Shown one piece after another: positions 1 through 7,526 of a stretch of 29,754 bases of DNA. Every line of letters begins with the position of its first letter. The stretch's first letter is position 1. The position numbers and the translations under genes are program-made. The stretch comes from CBDCWA01 sp046048295 (GTDB taxonomy: Bacteria; Pseudomonadota; Alphaproteobacteria; Rhizobiales; Hyphomicrobiaceae), in NCBI GenBank assembly GCA_046048295.1, contig JBJOGJ010000016.1:1-29754 (forward strand), written 5' to 3'. The notes beneath the pieces were generated by a model. The model ran no database searches, had not been told where the DNA came from, and saw only the letters and a list, made by a program, of their open reading frames with translations.

Positions 1-412
1 GCGCGTTGACAATCGGACGGCCGCCGACAAACGACCAGACGAAGGATGCGAGGGACTGGCGTTCGGCAAGCGACAGGTAGGCGCGTGCATTGGTGATCGT
101 CGCGTCGATCTTGGCGCGATTGCGCACGATGCAGGCATCCTGCATGAGACGCTCGACATCCTTCGGCTTCATTGCGGCGACGCGAGCGGCGTCGAAGCCG
201 TGGAACGCCTCGCGGAACGCATCGCGCTTCTTCAGGATCGTCAGCCAGGACAAACCAGCCTGGAACCCCTCGAGTACGAGTTTCTCGAACAGGCGCCGGT
301 CGTCGGCGACGGGGATGCCCCACTCCTCGTCGTGATAGCGCGCATATTCGCTGTCCGAGATGCCGGCCCAGCCACAGCGCACCCAGTCGTCGGCTCGCAA
401 ATTATCGATCAC
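1..412 (-). CDS. tag: DNA-3-methyladenine glycosylase I (partial, 3' end outside window)
   Basis: Base-excision repair enzyme that removes 3-methyladenine from alkylated DNA, leaving an abasic site. About 137 residues are visible; the family is usually near 190-210, so the C-terminal third lies beyond the left edge. Visible family signatures are the N-terminal RCGWAG, YHDEEWGIP, LFEKLVLEGFQAGLSWLTIL (the substrate-pocket region) and DACIVRNRAKIDATITNA. The start is taken as GTG at 412 because it gives the expected N-terminus just before DDWVRCGW and is preceded by a GAGGGGG ribosome site at about 421-427; a neighbouring ATG at 420 is in another frame and stops after five codons. It follows the ygfZ-like gene on the same strand with a 29-base gap, so they are probably co-transcribed. 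The C-terminal zinc ligands of the family cannot be checked here. Confidence 0.93.
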   Translation of the reverse strand, partial: MIDNLRADDWVRCGWAGISDSEYARYHDEEWGIPVADDRRLFEKLVLEGFQAGLSWLTILKKRDAFREAFHGFDAARVAAMKPKDVERLMQDACIVRNRAKIDATITNARAYLSLAERQSLASFVWSFVGGRPIVNA

Positions 413-441
413 GCCACATGGCCCCCTCAACACGCCACGCT

Positions 442-1353
442 TCAGGTCTCCGGCACATCGAACCCCGCCCAATCAGGCTTCCGCAGGCGTATCGGCTCGC
501 CGTCGACAGTGAGGCCGATGCCCTTGGCGCCAGCCTCAGCCGCGCGGTCGAGCCTGACAAGCGCCAGCCCCTCACAGCCAGCGACGGAACCGGTACGCCC
601 GATCGTCGCCGTCCCGGCCATGACATCGACACCCGATGCGACGGGCGCCGAAGACACGAACGGCACGATGCGCTTGCGTGCAGTGCCGCGATGCTGCATC
701 CGGCTCACGACCTCCTGGCCGACAAAGCAGCCCTTTGAGAAGGATACACCGCCCAACTGGTCGAACAACGCCTCGTGTGGAAAAGTGTCTCCGAGAGCGT
801 AGTCCCGCCCCTCGACAGGAACGCCATTGGCGATGCGATGCGCATCGTATGCGGCTTCGTCCACGCGTTCGACCGCGCCCGATGCCGTCCAGCCGGCAAG
901 GGTCGCATCGGCGGAGCCGGCCGGGAGCAGTGCGCGCTGGCCCAGGCGATCGAGTCGCGGATCGGCGTAGGCCACCATGTCGCCCGCAGGCAGCGCACCA
1001 GCCCAGGCCGCTACAACAGCGTACGCGTCCGAGACGTCGTCGATTTCTACTTTTGCGCGCAGGCGATAGAGCTGAAGCCTGTTCACGAGCCCCGGGATGC
1101 TTGCGCGCTCCGCCTCGAGGATAAGCTCGTCGCGGTGCCGGACCACGAAGAACGCAAACAGGATCTTGCCTTGCGGCGACAGCAATCCCGCATGAACCGC
1201 CTGACCCGGGGCCAGCCCCTCGAGATCGCTGGTCACGATGTTCTGCAAGAAGGCTAATGCATCGCCACCGCCCAGCCGGATTGCGCCGCGGCCAGATAGC
1301 CGCGCGACTTTCGGCACCGCACGTCCGCCTGCCAGTGCCGCCCCGCCGTTCAT
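442..1353 (-). CDS. ygfZ: YgfZ/GcvT-like folate-binding protein
   Basis: Cytosolic tetrahydrofolate-dependent protein. In other bacteria YgfZ helps assembly or repair of iron-sulfur enzymes such as MiaB. The protein is 303 residues, a normal length. The N-terminal half is the GcvT-like fold, with LGGGDALAFLQNIVTSDLEGL near residues 28-48 and SPQGKILFAFFV near 59-70. The diagnostic KGCFVGQE motif, with the conserved cysteine, lies at residues 207-214, followed by MQHRGTARKRIVPF. The open frame extends far upstream, but the ATG at 1353 is chosen because GGAGG lies 8 bases before it and the fold starts there; the extension is antisense to pyrC. It is divergent from pyrC, with tag directly downstream. 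The family assignment is firm; the target enzyme is not known. Confidence 0.9.
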   Translation of the reverse strand: MNGGAALAGGRAVPKVARLSGRGAIRLGGGDALAFLQNIVTSDLEGLAPGQAVHAGLLSPQGKILFAFFVVRHRDELILEAERASIPGLVNRLQLYRLRAKVEIDDVSDAYAVVAAWAGALPAGDMVAYADPRLDRLGQRALLPAGSADATLAGWTASGAVERVDEAAYDAHRIANGVPVEGRDYALGDTFPHEALFDQLGGVSFSKGCFVGQEVVSRMQHRGTARKRIVPFVSSAPVASGVDVMAGTATIGRTGSVAGCEGLALVRLDRAAEAGAKGIGLTVDGEPIRLRKPDWAGFDVPET

Positions 1354-1369
1354 GAACAAAGCCTCCGAG

Positions 1370-1398
1370 TTGCGTTCTGCCACACCATTACGTATGCG
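1370..1398 (+). promoter_or_regulatory. Possible sigma70-type promoter of pyrC
   Basis: TTGCGT at 1370-1375 is followed after 17 bases by TATGCG at 1393-1398, placing initiation about 35 bases before the pyrC ATG in the 84-base divergent gap. The -10 element matches only half the consensus, so this is a weak prediction. The ygfZ promoter must lie in the same gap. Confidence 0.3.
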
Positions 1399-1437
1399 GG
1401 AGGACGCTCGACCGCAACAAGCCGAAGGAAATCGAAG

Positions 1438-2754
1438 ATGGCCGCAGCCGCCGACCTCCTCATCAAGGGTGCCACAGTGGTCAACCACGACGGCATCCAT
1501 GCGGCCGATATCGCGATCAAGGATGGCCGGGTCCATGGGATCGGGGCTCTGAATATCGCGGCGGCCGAGACCATCGATGCGCGCGGGCTGCATGTGCTGC
1601 CCGGCGTGATCGACAGCCAGGTGCATTTCCGGGAACCGGGCCTCGAACACAAGGAGGACCTGGAGACGGGGAGCAGGGCAGCCGTGCTCGGCGGCGTCAC
1701 GGCGGTCTTAGAGATGCCGAACACGAACCCGCTCACGACGAGCGCCGAAACGCTCGCCGACAAGGTGGCGCGGGCGCGCAACCGCATGTTCTGTGATTTC
1801 GCGTTCTATGTCGGCGGCACACGCGAGAACGTGGAGGAGATACCGCACCTCGAACGGCTGGAGGGCGCGGTCGGGATCAAGGTGTTCATGGGCTCGTCCA
1901 CCGGCAACCTGCTGGTCGAGGACGAGCCGTCGCTGGACCGCATCGTCGCGAGCCTGACGCGCCGCGCGGCGTTCCATGCCGAGGACGAGGCGCGGCTGAT
2001 CGAGCGCATGGGCGTGCGTCGCCCAGGCGATCCGACGTCGCATCCCGAATGGCGCGACGTGGAAACGGCGCTGCTGGCAACGAAACGGATCGTCAGGCTG
2101 GCCGAAAAGTATCGGCGGCCGGTGCACGTGCTGCACGTGTCCACCGCCGAAGAGATGGCGTTCCTTGCAGATCACAAGGAGATCGTGACGGTTGAAGTCA
2201 CGCCGCATCACCTCACGCTGGCCGCGCCCGACTGCTACGAACGCCTCGGAACCTATGCGCAGATGAACCCGCCGGTCCGCGACGCCAGCCATCAGGCGGC
2301 ATTGTGGGAGGCCGTTGCGTCGGGCGTCGTCGATGTGCTCGGCTCCGATCACGCGCCACATACGCGGGCAGAGAAGGACCATGCCTACCCCGGGTCGCAT
2401 TCAGGCATGCCCGGCGTACAGACGCTGGTGCCGGTCATGCTCGATCACGTGAACCGGGGCAGGCTCAGCCTGGAGCGGTTCGTCGACCTGACGAGCCACG
2501 GGCCGGCACGGCTGTTCGGCATCGCCGCCAAGGGCCGCATCGCCGCCGGGTACGACGCCGACCTGACGATCGTCGACATGAAGAGACAGCAGACAATCAC
2601 CAACGCGTGGATCGCCAGCCGCTGTGGGTGGACACCCTACGACGGCATGACGGTGACGGGGTGGCCTGTCGGAACCCTCGTGCGCGGCAAGCGGGTGATG
2701 TGGGAAGGCGAAGTGCTGGGGACGGCGGGCGGCCAGCCTGTTCGCTTTGTATAG
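1438..2754 (+). CDS. pyrC: Dihydroorotase, hydantoinase/allantoinase-like class
   Basis: Amidohydrolase of 438 residues predicted to interconvert N-carbamoyl-aspartate and dihydroorotate in pyrimidine synthesis. Metal-site landmarks are H63 in QVHFREPG, the lysine expected to be carboxylated (K148 in GIKVFMGSSTG), H180 in FHAEDE, H233 in HVLHVST and D304 in LGSDHAPH. EMPNTNP near 92-98 is also typical. The first histidine of the usual HxH pair is replaced by Gln61 (DSQVH). I believe alphaproteobacterial relatives share this, but cannot confirm it here. The start has AAGGAA upstream at suitable spacing. Allantoinase or another cyclic amidase is the alternative, but no purine-degradation genes are nearby. 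The stop codon is directly followed by a structured repeat. Confidence 0.82.
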   Translation: MAAAADLLIKGATVVNHDGIHAADIAIKDGRVHGIGALNIAAAETIDARGLHVLPGVIDSQVHFREPGLEHKEDLETGSRAAVLGGVTAVLEMPNTNPLTTSAETLADKVARARNRMFCDFAFYVGGTRENVEEIPHLERLEGAVGIKVFMGSSTGNLLVEDEPSLDRIVASLTRRAAFHAEDEARLIERMGVRRPGDPTSHPEWRDVETALLATKRIVRLAEKYRRPVHVLHVSTAEEMAFLADHKEIVTVEVTPHHLTLAAPDCYERLGTYAQMNPPVRDASHQAALWEAVASGVVDVLGSDHAPHTRAEKDHAYPGSHSGMPGVQTLVPVMLDHVNRGRLSLERFVDLTSHGPARLFGIAAKGRIAAGYDADLTIVDMKRQQTITNAWIASRCGWTPYDGMTVTGWPVGTLVRGKRVMWEGEVLGTAGGQPVRFV

Positions 2755-2795
2755 TTGTTTCGCTCACGGGCTGTTCCGGCCTGAGCTCCTTGTTG

Positions 2796-2820
2796 CCAAC
2801 TCGGGCAAGCCCGAGCTTGG
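2796..2820. repeat. Palindromic 25-mer, first copy
   Basis: Contains CTCGGGCAAGCCCGAG, a perfect inverted repeat with 7-base arms and an AA centre, flanked by CCAA and TTGG that pair across a one-base bulge. An identical 25-base copy lies 49 bases downstream. Confidence 0.8.
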
Positions 2821-2844
2821 ACCGGGCCCTCCCAACCTTTGACA

Positions 2845-2869
2845 CCAACTCGGGCAAGCCCGAGCTTGG
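2845..2869. repeat. Palindromic 25-mer, second copy
   Basis: Identical over 25 bases to 2796-2820, giving two strong hairpins in a row between the head and core of copy A. No further copy was noticed in the window. Confidence 0.8.
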
Positions 2870-2939
2870 TCAGGCGGCGCAACGCGCCGGGCCGCAGTCG
2901 CGGCCTGGAGCGATACCGCCAAAAGACCGCGGGCGGGCG

Positions 2940-3701
2940 TCAGATCCCGGCGGCGCGGCGCGCAGCGGCGCTCGGACTTGCGACCTGTCCGGCGACGGTC
3001 CGGCGCAGAGAGTTCGGCAGGCCCTTCAGCACGACGACCTTGGTGCCGACCTTCGCATACCGCGACAGATGTACGACATGGCCGTTGAGCATGCGGAAGC
3101 AGCCGGAGGAGGCCGCATAGCCGATGGTGCGCGCGCTGTTGGTGCCGTGGATGCGGTAGAGCGACGAGCCGAGATAGAGCGCCTTGGCGCCGAGCGGATT
3201 GCGTACACCGCCCGTCATCAGCTTAGGCAGCCCGGGCTGGCGCTCGCGCATCTCGGCCGGAGGACGCCAGTCCGGCCAGTTGGCGACGCGCGTGATCCGC
3301 TTCGTGCCGGACCACTGGAAACCGTCGCGACCGACGGAGATCGGATAGCGATAGGCGCGGTTGCCGGAAAGCACGTAGAAGAGCTGGCGGCCCCGGGTGT
3401 CGATGACCACGGTGCCGGCACCGTAGCTGGAAGGAAAGTTGACGCTTTCCGGCTGGATCGCACCGATGCTCGGCTTGCCGCCACCGGACAGCACCTCGGG
3501 GAACTGCTGCCGACTGGGGCTCGAGCGCGGCTCACTGCGTTCGGGACGGGGCGCCGGGGAACTGCGCCTGGGGTTCGAGCGCTGCTCGCCCAAGTGGCGA
3601 TAGCCTTCGAATTGTTCGCCGAAAGGGTTCCATGCCTGGGCCGGCGGGGCTGCGAGCAGGCCGCCAAGCAAGAGTGTCGCCGCAAAAGTGCGAAATCGCA
3701 T
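2940..3701 (-). CDS. L,D-transpeptidase (YkuD/ErfK domain), exported
   Basis: Periplasmic cysteine enzyme expected to make 3-3 peptidoglycan cross-links or attach proteins to peptidoglycan. The protein is 253 residues. A signal peptide at about 1-23 (FAATLLLGGLLAAPPAQA) is followed by a Pro/Arg/Ser-rich linker to about residue 70. The YkuD domain covers roughly 88-230, with the catalytic motif H185-G-T followed 16 residues later by C201 in SSGCFRM. The usual His before Gly-Cys is Ser here, which is known in this ErfK subgroup. The start ATG has CGGAGG seven bases upstream. It converges on pyrC, and its stop codon lies at the end of repeat copy A. A second, shorter member of the family is at 23276-23704. 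Confidence 0.88.
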   Translation of the reverse strand: MRFRTFAATLLLGGLLAAPPAQAWNPFGEQFEGYRHLGEQRSNPRRSSPAPRPERSEPRSSPSRQQFPEVLSGGGKPSIGAIQPESVNFPSSYGAGTVVIDTRGRQLFYVLSGNRAYRYPISVGRDGFQWSGTKRITRVANWPDWRPPAEMRERQPGLPKLMTGGVRNPLGAKALYLGSSLYRIHGTNSARTIGYAASSGCFRMLNGHVVHLSRYAKVGTKVVVLKGLPNSLRRTVAGQVASPSAAARRAAGI

Positions 3702-3857
3702 CGTAAGGCCTCCGGAGTGCCGAGCTGTCGCGGGGTACTGACGTTCCCGGAGTGCCCTGTAGCCGCGCTAAGAGGCAATGTGAACCAATGACCGGAAGTA
3801 GTTGCTAGGTAAGGTTAACGCGTAGCGGTTGACCCGACCGGCGCATCGCTGGAAGGG

Positions 3858-4541
3858 CTAGCGGTCACCGCGCGAGAAGACGTGCCAGACGCCATCTGCG
3901 CCAATCGCGAGCCGCCACCATTTCCAGACCCCGGTGGCAAGCATCTCCCTTGCCTGGCCGTGGTCCACGAGCCGGTAGAGATCGACCTTCTGAGGGGGCG
4001 ACAGCCCGGACAATGGCATCTCGGCGAGATAGGGCCAGACGTAGAGCTTGGCGTTCTCGACGTCGGGCCCCACGGGGATCACGGCACAGGGAAGCTCGAG
4101 CAATTCGGCAAGCAGCGCCAGGGTCGCCACGCCCTGGCCGTCCGCCGACGACTTGCGGAGCCCATCAATCACGTCGTCGCCCGCGAGATTGCCGAAATCG
4201 GGCGGCAGCTCGTTGAGCTCGATCGCATATCGAAGCTCGGCAATGTCGCCACGCTTCACGGCGTCGAGGATCGCCTCGCGCATGCGCGCAACGGGAGCAG
4301 GCAGCTTCGAGAAATCACGGATGACCTGCGGTGCCTGCCGCTGTTTCGGGGCAACGCCGGATTTTGGCGCTGCCGCCTGGCCGATCGCCTTGTCCACAGG
4401 GAGTTGCGACACGACCAGGGAACCGCCAGCGAGCAGCGAAACTAATGCTACAGCCGCTAGGGCAGAACGGGTAATATGGCGCACGGGTGGCGAATGCATC
4501 GCGCTTCGGTCTCCAACCTTGCCTGGACGGTGGGCAGCCAT
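3858..4541 (-). CDS. Conserved exported protein of unknown function
   Basis: 227 residues from the first ATG. A hydrophobic segment (ALAAVALVSLLAGGSLVVS, about residues 27-45) suggests a signal peptide or membrane anchor. ATG at 4499, with GGAG 11 bases before it, would give a 213-residue protein with a more typical signal and may be the real start. The mature part resembles a family I recall as conserved in Rhizobiales. Its landmarks are MREAILDAVKRGDIAELRYAIELNELPPDFG, then LYVWPYLAEMPLSGLSP, then LYRLVDHGQAREM, ending in WWRLAIGADGVWHVFSRGD. No catalytic motif is recognised and no function is assigned. It is single in its orientation, divergent from lysE. Confidence 0.7.
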   Translation of the reverse strand: MAAHRPGKVGDRSAMHSPPVRHITRSALAAVALVSLLAGGSLVVSQLPVDKAIGQAAAPKSGVAPKQRQAPQVIRDFSKLPAPVARMREAILDAVKRGDIAELRYAIELNELPPDFGNLAGDDVIDGLRKSSADGQGVATLALLAELLELPCAVIPVGPDVENAKLYVWPYLAEMPLSGLSPPQKVDLYRLVDHGQAREMLATGVWKWWRLAIGADGVWHVFSRGDR

Positions 4542-4602
4542 CCCCCGTTAGCATAGGCGGCGAGCGGCGTTAAGGCACGAGTGGGACGAGGGCAAGGTCA
4601 CG

Positions 4603-5295
4603 ATGGAATTTCTGCCGAACCCGCTGCTGCTGCCCGTCGGCGTGATAATCGGCATACTGGTTGCTGCACCGGTCGGTCCGGTCAACGTGCTATGCATCCA
4701 GCGGACACTCGAGCGCGGGATGTGGAGCGGCTTTGCGGCAGGCCTCGGGGCGGTGCTCGCAGACGGCCTGATCGCGCTCGCTGCTGCGATGGGCGTCGGC
4801 GCGATAACCGGCACCATCGCCCGCTATCGCCTCACCATCGAGACCGTCGGCGGCGCCGTCCTCATCGCAACCGGCATCCGCCTTATCGGCGGCAACTCCC
4901 GCTACACCGCCATACCGGTCGGCGAGACGTGGGCGGGAATGAAAGACGTCATCTGGGATATTCCCAAGACGTTCCTGATGACGATCACCAACCCGGCAGC
5001 GGTGCTCGGACTGATCGCGATCTTCGGCGGCGTGTCGACGTTCGTCGAGGTCCGCTCGAACGTGGACGCCTTCGTCGTGGTAACCGCGATCATGGCCGGC
5101 TCGATCTGCTGGTGGCTGTTCCTTGCAACTCTCGTAAGCCGCCTGCGAAACCGGATTGGCGCAGTGCAGATCGAGAGGATCAACAAGATTGCCGGCGTGC
5201 TGCTGCTGGTGTTCGGCGTCGTGCTGCTCGGAGAAGTTGCGACCGTCCTGCTGTGGCGCGGCGGGAGCCCTATTGCTTGGCCCCATACAGGGTGA
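4603..5295 (+). CDS. LysE-family amino-acid exporter
   Basis: Inner-membrane translocator of 230 residues, the usual size of the LysE/RhtB family, which exports amino acids and similar small molecules. Hydrophobic segments occur near 7-27, 40-65, 80-95, 120-148, 160-182 and 195-222, consistent with six helices. The N-terminal AAPVGPVNVLCIQRTLERG matches the family signature (PGP at the end of helix 1, followed by a polar loop), and FLMTITNPAAVLGL is the second conserved Asn-Pro motif. The substrate cannot be predicted. The start has AAGG 5 bases upstream. The 3' end overlaps the convergent gene at 5270-5566 by 26 bases. Confidence 0.88.
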   Translation: MEFLPNPLLLPVGVIIGILVAAPVGPVNVLCIQRTLERGMWSGFAAGLGAVLADGLIALAAAMGVGAITGTIARYRLTIETVGGAVLIATGIRLIGGNSRYTAIPVGETWAGMKDVIWDIPKTFLMTITNPAAVLGLIAIFGGVSTFVEVRSNVDAFVVVTAIMAGSICWWLFLATLVSRLRNRIGAVQIERINKIAGVLLLVFGVVLLGEVATVLLWRGGSPIAWPHTG

Positions 5296-5566
5296 ACTCG
5301 CCCTGGCGAATACGATCGCAGAGCGCGCTGGTCATGTGCGCCACTTCATCCTCGCCATACTCCGTGACGAGTTCGGTCAGCGCCGTGAAGAGCGCCGCAT
5401 AGGCCATGTATTCGGTAGAGACGCCGGCATCGCTGCCCTCCTCCCAGGCATCGAGCATGATGCCGAGAGCCTTGAACCTAACGTCGTCATGAAGATCCAA
5501 GTAGGCCTTCATCGCCAGAACTTCTCTGATTGCCGACCGCCGCCTCGTGCCCATCACGGCGCGCAT
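5270..5566 (-). CDS. Small conserved protein of unknown function
   Basis: 98 residues, no signal peptide and no membrane segment. The sequence is helical and acidic in the middle, with RRSAIREVLAMKAYLDLHDD, MLDAWEEGSDAG, YMAYAALFTALTELV and a tail RIRQGEFTLYG. It reads as a genuine protein rather than antisense noise: balanced composition and a CAGG ribosome site before the ATG at 5566. Translation may instead begin at Met5 or Met19. Its final 26 bases overlap the convergent lysE-like gene. No function is recognised. Confidence 0.65.
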   Translation of the reverse strand: MRAVMGTRRRSAIREVLAMKAYLDLHDDVRFKALGIMLDAWEEGSDAGVSTEYMAYAALFTALTELVTEYGEDEVAHMTSALCDRIRQGEFTLYGAKQ

Positions 5567-5662
5567 CGCAAAGCCTGCTTAGCATGCGATGCAAATGGGC
5601 CAAGTTGTTCGAGCAATTCAAGGTAAATCGAAGCGGCCGCACGGCAGCACCAGGCACGGTCC

Positions 5663-6043
5663 TCAGGGCGTCTTCTCGACAAGTTCCTCGGCAATGCTGG
5701 CGCCTTCGGTGAGGAAACGGTTCACGGCGACCTTGGCGGTCGGCGTGCACGCCTTGTAGGTGCGACTGTAACTGTGATAGCCCTGGTTGAAACTCCTCGC
5801 GAATTTGGCCCGCCGGGCGGCAGTTGTGCCCTCCACCTTCAAGATGGACTGCATTCGGTCGCGCCAGGCCTGACCTTCATCGGCACCGCACAGTGCGCGC
5901 AGGTAGTGAACCGCGCCGAGGATTTCGGAAAGACGCAAGAGGTTGGCGTCGTAGGGCCGGTTGTCCGCCGACTGCGGGAACGCGGGTGCGGCGGACAGGG
6001 CACAGGTGGCGGCGGCCAGAAGCAGACCGATCAGGCGCCGCAT
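5663..6043 (-). CDS. TIGR02301 family exported protein
   Basis: 126 residues when started at the ATG at 6043 (MRRLIGLLLAAATC). That start gives a clean signal peptide ending near ALSAAPAFPQ; the longer open frame adds 24 residues that overlap the NUDIX gene. The mature sequence LLRLSEILGAVHYLRALCGADEGQAWRDRM, then FNQGYHSYSRTYKACTPTA, then a short helical tail EGASIAEELVEKTP, fits the alphaproteobacterial family TIGR02301. Two conserved cysteines (in LCGAD and KACT) could form a disulfide in the periplasm. The start overlaps the upstream NUDIX stop by 13 bases and lacks a strong ribosome site, suggesting translational coupling. The molecular role is unknown. Confidence 0.8.
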   Translation of the reverse strand: MRRLIGLLLAAATCALSAAPAFPQSADNRPYDANLLRLSEILGAVHYLRALCGADEGQAWRDRMQSILKVEGTTAARRAKFARSFNQGYHSYSRTYKACTPTAKVAVNRFLTEGASIAEELVEKTP

Positions 6044-6480
6044 CCGGCGCGGGCGAGAAGCCGTTCCGCGGCGGTGATAATATTCTGGGCGTTGTCGGTC
6101 AGGGGATAGTTGCACAGGTCCTCCGGGGCCACGAACGCCGCCTGCCGGCAGTCGTCAGCCGGGACGGGCTCACCAGACATCCAGATACCGCAGAACACGG
6201 CGATGAGATAGTGCGTCTCGACCATGCCGGCGACATCGCGACGGATGACCTCATGGATATCCACGAGACCTACCGGACGGGCCTCGATACCGGTCTCCTC
6301 GCGGACTTCGCGCAGTGCCGCATCGCGCGCGGTTTCGCCGGGCTCGATGTGGCCTCCGGGCAGGCTCCAGCGGCCCTGCAACGTGCCCTTGCCCCGTTCG
6401 GCGATCAAAATGCGGCCGTCCCGGAATACCGCCATGCTCGCCGCGGCGCGCGGCCAGATGGCCGTCGTCGGCTCCACCAT
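6031..6480 (-). CDS. NUDIX hydrolase
   Basis: 149-residue pyrophosphohydrolase of the NUDIX superfamily, which cleaves nucleoside diphosphates linked to another group. A complete NUDIX box is visible as GGHIEPGETARDAALREVREETGI, matching Gx5Ex7REUxEExGU. The preceding ILIAERGKGTLQGRWSLPGG forms the core strand. The sequence resembles ADP-ribose/MutT-like members, but the substrate cannot be decided. The start is ATG at 6480, with GAGGAA five bases upstream; the longer open frame runs into the region antisense to the SRAP gene's leader. It is the first gene of a two-gene minus-strand unit with the TIGR02301 gene. A role in nucleotide-pool cleaning would fit the repair genes nearby, but that is inference. 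Confidence 0.88.
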   Translation of the reverse strand: MVEPTTAIWPRAAASMAVFRDGRILIAERGKGTLQGRWSLPGGHIEPGETARDAALREVREETGIEARPVGLVDIHEVIRRDVAGMVETHYLIAVFCGIWMSGEPVPADDCRQAAFVAPEDLCNYPLTDNAQNIITAAERLLARAGCGA

Positions 6481-6608
6481 GGCAATTCCTCGATCAGTAC
6501 CGCCGGCCGGTTTGGCCCGGCCGCAGAGAATGTTATCCTGGCCTGCCTGCCTGTGACTAGCCGAGACGAACGCCGGCGTCGACCGGCGCTGCCGAAGGAG
6601 CGCGCGAA

Positions 6609-7283
6609 ATGTGCTCGAGATACAGCCTGACATCACCGCCAGAGGCGGTGCGCGCCTACTTCGGGACGGTGGGCGGCGAGGAGTCGTTCCCGCCGCGCTA
6701 CAACATCGCGCCGACGCAACCGGTGCTCATCGTGCGACCGGACCATGCCGGCAGGCGGATTCTCCGGCTCGTCCGCTGGGGCCTCATTCCGTCGTGGGTG
6801 AAGGAGCCGGAGCAATTCTCGACGCTCATCAACGCCCGCTCCGAGACCGCTGCCGGGAAGCCGTCCTTCCGTGGCGCAATGCGCCACAAGCGCTGCCTCG
6901 TCCCGGCCGACGGCTTCTATGAATGGGTGGGGCAGCCCGGCGCGAAGCAACCCTACATGATCCGGCCGGCGGCGGGCGGCCCTATGGCATTTGCGGGGAT
7001 CTATGAAGACTGGATCGGCGCCGACGGCAGCGAACTCGAAACCATGGCGATACTGACCATCAGGGCCAATACGATCGTCGGCAAGGTGCATGACCGCATG
7101 CCAGCCATTCTCGCGCCGGAACACTTCGACGCCTGGCTCGACACCCGCAACGTATTGGTCAAGGAGGCCGCCGGATTGCTGGTGCCACCGGCCGACGATG
7201 CACTGGAACTGGTTATGGTGAGCCGCAAGCTCAACAATCCGCGCAACGAAGGACCCGAATTGCAACAACCGGAGCCCGGCTGA
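6609..7283 (+). CDS. yedK: SRAP-domain (HMCES/YedK) abasic-site protein
   Basis: 224 residues. The family forms a covalent thiazolidine link between the N-terminal cysteine and abasic sites in single-stranded DNA, shielding them. Cys2 (after Met removal), N75 and R77 in INARSET, E105 in DGFYEW and H161 in VHDRMP are all present, so the active site looks complete. RYNIAPTQ near 30-37 and RWGLIPSW near 56-63 are family hallmarks. The start has AAGGAG eight bases upstream. It is divergent from the NUDIX gene. Two base-excision glycosylases (Tag and MutY), which generate abasic sites, lie within 11 kb; a functional link is plausible but only inferred. Confidence 0.93.
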   Translation: MCSRYSLTSPPEAVRAYFGTVGGEESFPPRYNIAPTQPVLIVRPDHAGRRILRLVRWGLIPSWVKEPEQFSTLINARSETAAGKPSFRGAMRHKRCLVPADGFYEWVGQPGAKQPYMIRPAAGGPMAFAGIYEDWIGADGSELETMAILTIRANTIVGKVHDRMPAILAPEHFDAWLDTRNVLVKEAAGLLVPPADDALELVMVSRKLNNPRNEGPELQQPEPG

Positions 7284-7290
7284 CAGCGGG

Positions 7291-7313
7291 CGCACCAGCC
7301 CTCCGGGTGCGCG
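7291..7313 (+). terminator. Hairpin after the SRAP gene, possible terminator
   Basis: GCGCACC at 7291-7297 pairs with GGTGCGC at 7307-7313 around a nine-base loop, starting seven bases after the stop codon. It is followed by GATGTTTGCC, which is only weakly T-rich, so termination would probably be inefficient or Rho-assisted. Confidence 0.4.
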
Positions 7314-7395
7314 ATGTTTGCCAAGAGCTACAACGGCTCTGGCTTTCCCTTACGGCCGGTCCTACAACGGGAACCAAACAGCAACAGTCAACAGA

Positions 7396-7424
7396 TTGAC
7401 GCGATTGATTGCGATTTTTATGCC
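7396..7424 (+). promoter_or_regulatory. Possible sigma70-type promoter of the Clp-N gene
   Basis: TTGACG at 7396-7401 lies 17 bases before TATGCC at 7419-7424, inside an unusually AT-rich part of the 243-base gap. The -35 is near consensus and the -10 only half. It would give a leader of roughly 95 bases before the ATG at 7527. I see nothing else clear in this gap. Confidence 0.4.
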
Positions 7425-7526
7425 AAGTTAGCATGGTCGCGGTAGAAGCTGGGCAGGCAAACCGATGAGCTGTCTCAAGAATTTGCGACTCGCGACCGGG
7501 CAGGCGAATGCTTGGAAGGGCTGGAA

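Larger units (their letters stand above)
2755..2937 (+). repeat. Stop-adjacent structured repeat, copy A (head, two palindromes, core)
   Basis: Begins immediately after the pyrC TAG with TTGTTTCGCTCACGGG. The core at 2884-2914 contains GGGCCGCAGTCGCGGCC, identical over that stretch to copy B at 9336-9366 and with one mismatch to copy C at 17416-17446. GGCCGC/GCGGCC forms a hairpin with loop AGTC. The closing hairpin (GAGCGATACCGCC...) is degenerate, and the element runs up to the stop codon of the convergent L,D-transpeptidase gene. Head and core are separated by two copies of a different palindromic 25-mer. This accounts for the whole 185-base gap. Confidence 0.75.

Noticed and set aside
1354..1650. 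N-terminal extension of the ygfZ-like gene
   Set aside because: The added 99 residues are antisense to pyrC, show no homology and precede a start with a clear GGAGG site.
2796..2869. CRISPR-like array
   Set aside because: Only two repeat units are present, they are palindromic, and no cas gene is in the window.
2304..3791. Plus-strand open frame of 495 codons
   Set aside because: It overlaps pyrC in another frame, crosses the structured repeats and runs antisense to the L,D-transpeptidase gene. Composition is Arg/Gly/Ala-rich with no recognisable motif.
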